In this document: positions 56,008-64,000 of the stretch, piece by piece
How the letters are laid out: every line of letters begins with the position of its first letter
Position numbering within the stretch: position 1 is the first letter of the stretch
Assembly: GCA_025331445.1 (NCBI GenBank)
Contig: JAIWNE010000078.1
Coordinates: 87,683-151,682, forward strand
From: Blakeslea trispora
Taxonomy: Eukaryota > Mucoromycota > Mucoromycetes > Mucorales > Choanephoraceae
Direction: 5' to 3'
Length of the DNA: 64,000 nt
Program-made: the position numbers and the translations under genes
Notes under the pieces: generated by a model
Told to the model about the DNA's origin: nothing
What the model saw: only the letters and a program-made list of their open reading frames with translations
The model's database searches: none

Positions 56008-58915
56008 ATGAACTCTCAAGTATCTTTAGACAACTCTCAACTTACCGTTACCGATTCTCAAATGAGACGAATGACGACTAGAGCCACTGTCACTTGCGAC
56101 TGGAATAATTTCGGTGATGCTGAATCGCTTGTTTTTGACGAAACTAGAGAGGAAAGCGAACACGAAGTTGTATCAACCGTCGTTGCTGAATCCTCCAACG
56201 ATATGAAGGAAGAACTTGGAAAATCTTCTTTGTAGGTGCCAAGTTTAGAAGCTCAAGCTTTGGGAAAAGAGTTCAATTGTCCAATGACCACTGCTAGAAG
56301 TAGCAAGAACAGCTACATTGTCTTGCAATGTAGACATGGCGGTGCTTATAGAAAGGCCAAGAAAGTTGAAGCCAACGCTGAGCGAGAAGAAAGCTACGAG
56401 GGTATGTGCTGCATAGAGAATTATAAACAAAATGGATTAGCTGAATCAAGCGATTGACTGGACTCCTTTTCAAAGATGCGAACAAGAGTGAACGACGCTA
56501 TCAATCTGGCAGAAAGCGATGCCCTTTGCGCATCTATGCTTCTGTAGGACGCGATACTGAGAGGCCCTGGAAGGTTCGCCAAGTCACTCTTGAGCATAAT
56601 CATGCTCTTAGCAGTGACTTGTCAACCTATTCGGTCTTTAGGAAGCTTCTCCGCGAAGATTTTGAAGCGGCTTGTAGCATGATGAAGAAGGGAGAAACAC
56701 CTAGAAGTGTTTTGAAGGTAAGATGAGCTTCTTTATGCTATATAATTTTTATACAGCTATGTTCATTTCGACGGTGTTGCATTCGAGAGATGAATATTTA
56801 GTTGATGGAATGTCTTTTAACACAAAATAAAGAGAGAAAATAAAGAATGAGTGAATTGATTTCATATCCTTTTCTCGTCTTGTATCATTTTTGCTACTTT
56901 AGACCAAATCCTTTTACTTTTGAATTCGACAGAATTCCATTTTATTCTTTCATTTGACAATACTAATATACATACATCTTACTAGTTCATGGTAGAAAAG
57001 CAAGTTGATAATAGCATCACATTAAGCGATTTGCATAACATTCAGCAACGCTTCTGCAATGACCAGTTTTCTGGTATGCCTGAGTTTATCTCAGATTTGG
57101 AGCAAACTGGGCATCAAGTACGTACCAGAGTAGACAGTGATGATAAGGTGAATGCTGTTTTCTTCATGCATGAGCATGGAAGGGATGAGCTCAGACGACT
57201 CCCGGGAATTGTCATCATTGATGCAACATACAAGACCAACAGCCACCGCATGGTGTTGCTCAACATTGTTGTTGCAGGCACAGTAGCTTCGGAGTATCGC
57301 CGAAGCCAACTTGCAACCATCCATGTTGCTGGATGTTGGATGAGAAAGGAGACTACCGAGTCTTATGAGTGGGCCATGAAGAAACTGAGAAGCATTGCTT
57401 GGCCCAGTGGAACTGATCCCAGTCTTCTTCCTGACAATTTTGTCACTGATAAGGATCAAGCCTTGATGAATGCTATTAAGGTTGTGCTTCCTGAGTCAAG
57501 ACAGATTTTGTGTTATATACACATTGTGCACAACTTTATGAAAAGACTCATAAAAAGCATGAGCAAGAAAGTCCAGCTTGGTAGTTTGATATTGAACTCT
57601 CTTATGAGTAAAGACTACTTATTTTTGCATTGCTCTTCTTTGTAGACAAAGAAAGCCGCCCTTTGCTGGAAAAGCGATTTATAGCTATTGCTCACAAGAT
57701 AGCTATTCAATCCAACACCAAGGAAGCATTGATAGGCTTCAAGAATGAGTACGATGCGTTTGTCTCTCAAGATAATCTTTGCGTTGATAAAGGCAAAGAA
57801 ATGAAAACGTATCTTGACAGGTAATGTGAATGAAAATAAGTTATAGAGCATTTAGCATGAATTTTTCTAACGTTCAAACTTGTATAGCATGATGGCCTTT
57901 CGCCGCCATTGGGTTGGCTATTATGTCAACACCTATGTGCACATGGGCAATCGCACGTCTAACAGAGTGGAAATTACTCACAGTGGCATTAAGCGCCACA
58001 ACAAGTCATCTTCTGGTTCGCTTGGCTTGGTGACCAAGGAAATTCGCGAATGGGTTGAAGGAAGAGTGAGTTAAATGTTACAATTGTGCCTGGATCAAGT
58101 TTGGTTAATTCGCTTTATTTTCGGATACAGGAAAGCTACAGAAACAGACAAACAGTACGTGAGTCTTTATTTGAAACGATATTGAAGGATAAGACTGGCC
58201 ATGAAATTGATGACAAGATGAGCCAACTGACAGGCAGGATCACCAGCTTTGCCTTTGATCGTATCCGTTTCGAATACATCAACTTGATGGACAGCAAAGC
58301 TAATCCTGATCATGTCTCTCATGTGGATCCTACTACAGGTAAATGCCTTTGCGAATTGCGTAGAGCATACCGTCTTCCTTGCAGACATCGAATTGCAAGA
58401 TATAATGGTCCTATTTCATTAGCTGCCGTCCACAGAAGATGGCACATTATGTATCAGAATGGCAGAGGTTAGTAGATTAGAGTATAGAGTATCAAACAAA
58501 TGTCTAATATCCGTGTTTTAAAGTTGCTACTATTGCTGAAATGACAAATGCCAGCAAGGAGCATAATCTTGAAGAGCATGAAGTCAGAAAGTCTGTAGAG
58601 GTTCAGTTGCAGAAGCTGCAATATATCAATGCAGACTTAAAAACTCAAGGAGAAAGAATCAGCTTAGAGGATGAGCTTAGAGCAATCATAAGCAAGTATT
58701 CTGATGACAAGCAAGTTGAGCGCATCCTTCCTCCTCCAATAGTATATGACATCAAAGGTCGTCCTAAAAACACTACCCAAGAAAAATTGCTTTGGAGAGA
58801 GAGATGGACAAAATCGCTCAACTTGCCAAACAAGAAAAAGCAAGTCAAAAAGAAGTTGCCCAAGGTATTGATACCAAAAACTGAAATTAGCATAGACACT
58901 AAATGGTTGAAGTAG
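56008..58915 (+). CDS. MULE transposase, FAR1-like DNA-binding domain, DDE core and SWIM zinc finger
   Basis: The gene reads through about eight exons. The N-terminal FAR1/WRKY-GCM1-type part is YIVLQCRHGGAYRKA..., CPLRIYASVGRD and TLEHNHAL. After VLK|FMVEKQVDN the DDE core has VIIDATYKTN (first Asp), FVTDKDQALMNAI (second Asp), CYIHIVHNF, and NRVEITHSGIKRHNK (Glu). The SWIM finger is CLCELRRAYRLPCRH. Introns have canonical sites (after ESYE, SVLK, KVQL, TYLD, VEGR, QNGR). One in-frame TAG at 56233-56235 is also the AG end of a plausible 66-nt in-frame intron, so it need not be a defect. Ends KTEISIDTKWLK. All catalytic residues are kept, so an active enzyme is possible. Confidence 0.82.
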
Positions 58916-59478
58916 TCCGCCTAGCCATTCTAATCCCTAAAGGATTGAGTGCCAAGCAAGTGACAGGCCACTTCAATTCTTCGCCTAATGGTAATTGTGG
59001 TTATAGAGCAATTGCTCATGCCATTTTCGATGATGAAGCCAATTTTGGCAAGGTCAAGCATGAGATGCTTTTGTGTTTGAGAAAGAATGAGCAATTCTAC
59101 CGCCAAGTTTTTGGTAGCTCTCCCTCCGCCTCTGAAGTTCTCTCTGGTACATTTGAAAGTATTCAAAGCAAGCTTAGCAACGACGCTTCAGCAGGTATCA
59201 CTGATAATTGGTTCCAATTTCCCGAAATGGTCCAATTAGCAGCAGATACCTTTAGCAGAGCTATTGCTTGCTATACGCCCGACAATCAAAGTACCACATT
59301 CGCTCCTTACTTTTACCCTCCCTTCCCTGTTCGCCCTATTCCATTGCAACTCTACAATAGTCATTTTTACATTGTAGAGCTCAAGCCCAATTCAAAGCCA
59401 AGATGGCCAAGAACTTACCCAGGACACTCCTTCAACTGCAAAAGACACTCTTTAGAAGACTTTTCGCTCATTTATTAA
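58903..59478 (+). CDS. OTU-family cysteine protease carried by the MULE
   Basis: 191 residues from ATG 58903, which lies inside the last codons of the transposase in another frame (13-nt overlap). The catalytic block is SPNGNCGYRAIAHAIF with Cys at about residue 32, followed by a helix VKHEMLLCLRKNEQFY. The His box near the end is LYNSHFYIVELK. These match OTU deubiquitinases. The protein has a short basic tail (RWPRTYPGHSFNCKRH). Position inside the terminal repeats shows it belongs to the element. Plant Kaonashi MULEs carry a ULP1-type peptidase; here an OTU fold takes that place. It could alternatively be translated as a fusion through a frameshift with the transposase. Confidence 0.82.
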   Translation: MVEVVRLAILIPKGLSAKQVTGHFNSSPNGNCGYRAIAHAIFDDEANFGKVKHEMLLCLRKNEQFYRQVFGSSPSASEVLSGTFESIQSKLSNDASAGITDNWFQFPEMVQLAADTFSRAIACYTPDNQSTTFAPYFYPPFPVRPIPLQLYNSHFYIVELKPNSKPRWPRTYPGHSFNCKRHSLEDFSLIY

Positions 59479-59545
59479 CCAAAAAAAAATACGATATGAA
59501 TAACTTATGTCACCTTTACTTTCTTTTTTTGAAATTTATTATGAG

Positions 59546-59645
59546 TTCATGCACCAAAATTCTCGCATATCATTGGCTGTTCAAATGCCTAAGTAGGCAT
59601 TTGACAAAACCTTGTTGCAAAACCTAGGTGCGCGAAACTTTAATC
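59546..59645 (-). repeat. MULE terminal inverted repeat, right
   Basis: Reverse complement matches 55851-55950 over about 100 bp with about ten differences. The TTTATTTT duplication follows at 59646-59653. Confidence 0.85.
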
Positions 59646-59730
59646 TTTATTTTTGTCCTTCAAAACTCTAAATACTTTTAATCTATAGTTGAAGAAAGTT
59701 CTGGTACTTTGGTCATATTATGTCGTGTTT

Positions 59731-62330
59731 GGAATCTACTTAAATGTTCCCGCCGGGATTTGAATAATAGGCATAAATCCTCAGTGGCTTTGGTGGCTTA
59801 CTGATTTCTTTACTTGTAATTTTACTTTGGTTCCTGAAGAAGTTTTTTGTTTTATTTTCTAAAAGTTTCTTAAACATCAAACATGTCAACCTCTCCTACC
59901 AGAATCGTATACAACTTAACCAACATTGAGACCGCTCTTGTCAGTACTGAAGTACCAGGAGTTTTAAGTCTCCCTTTGAACGAGACTGTATGTGTAGTAG
60001 CAAACGAGTGGAAAGAATGCTTCAACCGCATCAGCGAGTTGAGTGCAACCAAGTGGATCAAGAAGCGTAGCAGAAGTGCCGAAAACTTGATCATGGGTGA
60101 ATCCCGTGAATGTCACCGTAGAGGTCACCATACGCCGGCCAGAACTGTGCGTATCAGTCAAAAAGATTCGAAGAAAATTGGATGCACAGGAACTTTGAGC
60201 ATCCTTCAGTATGTTCAAAACCCTAGTGTTGTTGAACTCAAGATGTCGTTGGGCCATGCCAACCATGTCCCTGGCAGCAACAGCGACATCAGAACTCTTC
60301 CTCTGACCAGTGAGACCATAACGGTCATCGAAAGAAACTTGAGAAATGGCTCAAACTGCAGAGACATTAGAACTGCAGTTCTTCTCCAAATTGAGCAGTG
60401 GGAATGTGGCAGAAGAAAGCCCACTTATGAAGATGTTTACAATCGCATCGAGAAGGTGCGAAATAATGAGTTACTTTTTGAACATTTGAGTTGAGCAATA
60501 ATTCTTCTTGAGTAGATTAAAGAGACTCTTTATCGCCTTGATAAGAACGATTTAATTTCTTTGACGCCTGGCTTGATCGTCAATTGCCAATGAAGAACTA
60601 TGTTGTCTTTAACGGGCAACTTGCAATTGTACAGTCAGAATGACAAGCTCTTTGCCCGTGGGTTTCAATCCCCTGTCCAAGTACGACAGATGTCTCTCAA
60701 TAAATCTTTCTGTCTTGATGCAACACATGGCATCTCTCCTAGAAGTACTGAGGTGCTTTACAGTCTTGTTGCTCGGGACTCTCAAACCCACAAGGGATAT
60801 CCTGTTGCCTATATGGTAACCAACGATCAAACCGTTGGCCCATTGAATCAATGGCTTACCTTCTTGAAGCAACAAGGTAGCTTCAATCCTGAGGCAATTA
60901 CTATTGATTGTTGTGTGACCGAGCTTAATGCCATCCGCAGTGCATTGAATGGCACCTATGTCCATTACTGCGGGTTCCATGTGTTGAAGGCTTGGGAGAA
61001 AGGCCATGGACCAAAGTCACTCTTACTGTGCTCACACCAAGAACATGGCCAGTACAAAAGCAATTGGAGCAATTGCTGGGTCATGCTTCTCACAAGCGAA
61101 GGCTGAATTCAACGAGCTTCTTGCTCAATTCGAGTCGAATTGGAACAAGGAACCAGCTGCTTTCTGGTTACTTCGTAGACGCTGGACTCAAACGAGGAGC
61201 TGAAGGGTCGAGGATCAATCGTACATGCCGGAGAACAGAAGCATGCCACTAACAATTATATCGAGTCGTGGCATAACCAGCTTAAGACCGTATATCTTAG
61301 TCGACGCAGAATCAACCGACTAGATCATTTGACTTTCGTCTTGGTTAATGATGTCGAATTTCACTTCGCAGAGGAACGAGAACGTATCATGTTCAACAAT
61401 GGCAGAATGGGCCGGAGCAAAACGAACAAGCTAAACGTTCATTCTTTGCGAGAGAGGTTCCTGCAAACCAATTGCCTTCTTATTGAAAACCCATTGGGCA
61501 CCAATAGCAGTGATGTTGCTGTTGTCAATGGGAATTGGTTTGTAGGCTCCTTAACTTCCCCGTCTGTTAAGTACTCTGTTAGTGTTGAAGATGGCTTCAT
61601 TAGCAAATGTACGTGTCCTGTTTCAGGAAGAGAAGTTTGCCTTGTAAGCACATGTATCTCTTAAAGAGATACACCTCAGTTCCTTTTGTTCTACGATCGT
61701 GTCAGAAATGACCAACTGGTTGCTTTCAGAACTCAGGAAGCAACTCAAATTGACGAAGAAGGTATTACTTTCAAGGATAGAATAGGATTGCTCATGAGAA
61801 AAGACTAACGTTGATCTTTTTTAAGATGAAGAGATAGATGTAGTTGGTGATGATGAAGAGATAGATGTTGTGATAAGATGAAGCTGAAGCCAGCACTGTC
61901 AACTATCATATGAGAACCTCTTTGCGTTTGATGAAGTTGATGTTGACTTTGTTTGGAACGATGAAGAAGTTGAAGAAGGAGGCGAAGAAAGGAGTGCAGC
62001 TTGGGAACGTGTCTAAGTCTTTGATGTCGACACTGAACCATCAGAAAAGAAAAGTGCACAAGGCATCAAGAGCTGCATCCTTTGAAACAGAAGCTGCAGA
62101 AGATATTGCAAAACACCTAGAGCATATCTTAGAAAAACTAGACGGGGTTGTGGCAAGAAACCCCAATCTCTATAGAAATCCTAAAAACAGTTGCATTAAA
62201 AAACTTAGAAATAAAACAAAAAACTTCTTCAGGAACAAAATTAAAATTACAAGTAAAAGAAATCAGTAAGCCACCAAAGCCACTGAATTTATGCTATTAT
62301 TCAAATCCCGCGGAACATTAAGTAGATTCC
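59731..62330 (+). mobile_element. Second MULE-like element, decayed, about 130-bp terminal repeats
   Basis: The left end from 59731 (GGAATCTACTTAA) matches the reverse complement of the right end to 62330 over about 130 bp, including a stretch GTGGCTTTGGTGGCTTACTG found in both. The right copy has several single-base deletions. No clear target duplication was found at the edges. It contains a broken transposase and lies 85 bp from the end of the first MULE. The terminal repeats are unrelated to those of the first element. Confidence 0.82.
59883..61820 (+). pseudogene. Decayed MULE-like transposase with SWIM remnant
   Basis: An N-terminal frame (59883-60494, STSPTRIVYNLTNIE) is followed after a GTGCGA..GTAG intron by KETLYRLDKND and the core SFCLDATHGISP (first Asp), ITIDCCVTELNAIRSAL (second Asp) and HYCGFHVLKAWEKG. 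Beyond about 61,000 the coding sequence hops between frames (TKNMASTKAIGAIAGS, then GYFVDAGLKRG, then GEQKHATNNYIESWHNQLK with the Glu), showing several indels. A partial SWIM finger reads CTCPVSGREVC. The C-terminal part (61,820-62,270) has acidic and basic fragments in different frames. The element is inactive but the protein family is clear. Confidence 0.75.
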
Positions 62331-64000
62331 TTGGCTTGTCTGAACATGAATTCCTTAAGAATTGAAGTCTATATTTGTATATAAAGATCTACATCATAAT
62401 TGAATTAAGTAATCCTACCAACATTATGTCAGTCTAGAATAATTTCATAAGCAACTGCTATGAATCTGGACTAAAGAAGATAATAAGCAATAAGTCTTGC
62501 TAAAGAAAGTAAAATGTCAATTGATTAAAGGTGACACAAACTAGTCTATGACATTGTTCTCTTAAATTCCAGATTTAGTAAAGAGTAAAGACTAAAGGAA
62601 GTTAAAGACGTAATACAATAGTAGATACAATTGGTATAAATACTCTCTTTTATTTGTTCATAATAAAGGCATACGTAAAACAGTCTCAAACTATTTACTA
62701 TACTTGTCCCCTACATTTCTTTATATTTTAAATTACCTAATATCACATATTATATCGTTTTCAAGCACCAGTTGAGAACAAGAACTCGTTTTTGATCCTG
62801 TTGTCAGTAAGTCGAAACACGTCTATGAATGGCCATGGTAGCATAACCGTCAATTTCCAAGAAGACAATTCTACAAATGATGTGAAGATTTGTGGATGTG
62901 CAAGATATCATCACATTAGTAGGATTAAATAGATACAACGACGAAGAAAACTGTGATATTTTGCAGTCTCAAATAGATTCAATGAGAGGGAACTCGATTT
63001 TCTTATTAAAAAGAAAGAGAGGGAACTAATTCTACTGCAAGTCCATGTTGTGTTATATATTATTTTATCTCGGTTTCAATCAATCACTCCGTTATAATTT
63101 TATCTGTATGAGCAGTTTTCCTACTAGGATGACTGGTCACCTTAATTGAAAGATGGCTGTAGCCAGATTTCATCCCCCGCCTTGAATAAGGTGGAGATAT
63201 ATTGTTTACTTGATTTATATCTTGGAGAGATAATAATTATGCTCGACAAGATATGTTTAATCTTGATTAGTGTTTCAATATATCTGGCATAATGTTTCAT
63301 ACTTGTTCACTTGTTTCGTTGGATGTTAAGATCATTTTAGATTAGGTGATAACGATAGACAAGCCTTTGTAATTATGTTTCAGAACTATCTTCATCCAAG
63401 TAATGACTTAGTCTTTTCTTATAATGAAATATCTAGAATCATTGCTTGATTTGTTAGATGCTGCTACCTTGGTATTATAAGGCCTATGCAACCATCCTGC
63501 TATCACATGTGTCATGTCATATAGCTATTTCAAGTATTGATGAGAAGAGAGTCAATGAATATAAATCTGATCATGCTTTCAATGTGTTAGCTAGGCACAT
63601 TGAACGCTTTATATATCATATCATCGCTTTATACCAACGCTTGTTAGATGTTTGATACAGGATTACCTCTGGTAATATCTGAAATGATTTTCCTTTTCCA
63701 ACTTTAAGAACATTATTGATTTATTGTTATTTTGACATTATCTGTCAAATTAACTATTGATGATGATGATTAATGAATTTCCGATTATAAGTCGTTTGGC
63801 TTCTATATATGCCAAATACGACAAAAATCAATTTGCTCTTCCTGGCCAGAAGCAAAATACTATTAAAACTGTCACTTAGACTGAGAGCTGAAGACCTATT
63901 GTAATTATACCCTTTAAATTAGATTGTAACATACTAGCATTTTATCGAACATTGTACTTTTTATCATTTTAATGCTACCTACTTGCTATGATCGCTTATT
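62331..64000. other. AT-rich region without identified genes
   Basis: Nothing with coding character on either strand. The frame at 63458-63655 has no domain or splice support. No repeat pairing with the transposons on the left was seen. Confidence 0.5.

Larger units (their letters stand above)
55851..59645 (+). mobile_element. MULE transposon with about 100-bp terminal repeats and 8-bp target duplication
   Basis: The left end from 55851 (GATTATAGTTCCGCGCACC) pairs with the right end to 59645 (as GATTAAAGTTTCGCGCACC on the minus strand), and the match continues for roughly 100 bp with about ten mismatches. The flanks 55843-55850 and 59646-59653 are both TTTATTTT, an 8-bp duplication, in the 8-11 bp range of Mutator-like elements. 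Inside are a FAR1-like transposase (56008-58915) and an OTU protease (58903-59478), both plus strand. The complete structure suggests a recently active element. Confidence 0.88.

Noticed and set aside
1..64000. CRISPR array, tRNA or rRNA genes
   Set aside because: No regularly spaced repeats, no tRNA B-box-like motif with matching arms and no rRNA-like block were found by eye. A tRNAscan-SE run would be decisive.

Overview
This is nuclear DNA from a filamentous fungus, most likely an early-diverging Mucoromycota species of the Mucorales type (inference). The signs are AT-rich sequence, many introns of about 45-70 nt with GTAAG-type donors, fungus-restricted families (mL67/Mhr1, Lys4 homoaconitase, Tvp18, Prm10-like ThrE), and mobile-element families typical of Mucorales. 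No bacterial operon, tRNA, rRNA or CRISPR array was seen. Gene models below were assembled by eye across introns, so exon edges are inferred from splice consensus and frame.

Positions 1-39,000 are ordinary housekeeping genome. In order: a partial NOT2-like 5' exon (-), twin CX9C protein (-), mL67/Mhr1 (-), homeodomain factor (-), RING-CH membrane protein (-), three-LIM protein (-), Tti1 (-), a divergent Thp3/LENG8-like SAC3 protein (+), AAMP/Sqt1 WD40 (+), Nep1/Emg1 (-), DHA2-type MFS transporter (+), glutaredoxin (+), Rad17 clamp loader (-), a small unknown protein (-), DUF202 membrane protein (-), Tvp18 (-), Sec9 SNARE (-), EEP phosphodiesterase (+), ThrE-family membrane protein (-), homoaconitase (+) and Erv46 (+). 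Shared themes are the genome checkpoint (Tti1, Rad17), ribosome biogenesis (AAMP/Sqt1, Nep1, mL67) and the secretory pathway (Tvp18, Sec9, Erv46).

Positions 39,000-62,400 are a mobile-element island. It holds (a) a very large Fanzor-like gene (eukaryotic TnpB homologue, OMEGA-type RuvC nuclease) at 39,266-43,413 on the minus strand; (b) a 238-bp MITE-like element with perfect 36-bp terminal inverted repeats; (c) a nuclease-like ORF and an ORF cut off by a transposon; (d) an internally deleted Tc1/mariner copy with both terminal repeats; (e) a two-ORF LINE with one frameshift and one nonsense codon; (f) a MULE with about 100-bp terminal repeats, an 8-bp target duplication, an apparently intact FAR1-like transposase and a separate overlapping OTU cysteine-protease gene; (g) 85 bp further on, a second, decayed MULE-like element with about 130-bp terminal repeats. 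The last 1.7 kb shows no gene.

The most interesting content is the Fanzor-like gene with its roughly 700-residue N-terminal extension, and the MULE carrying an OTU protease.
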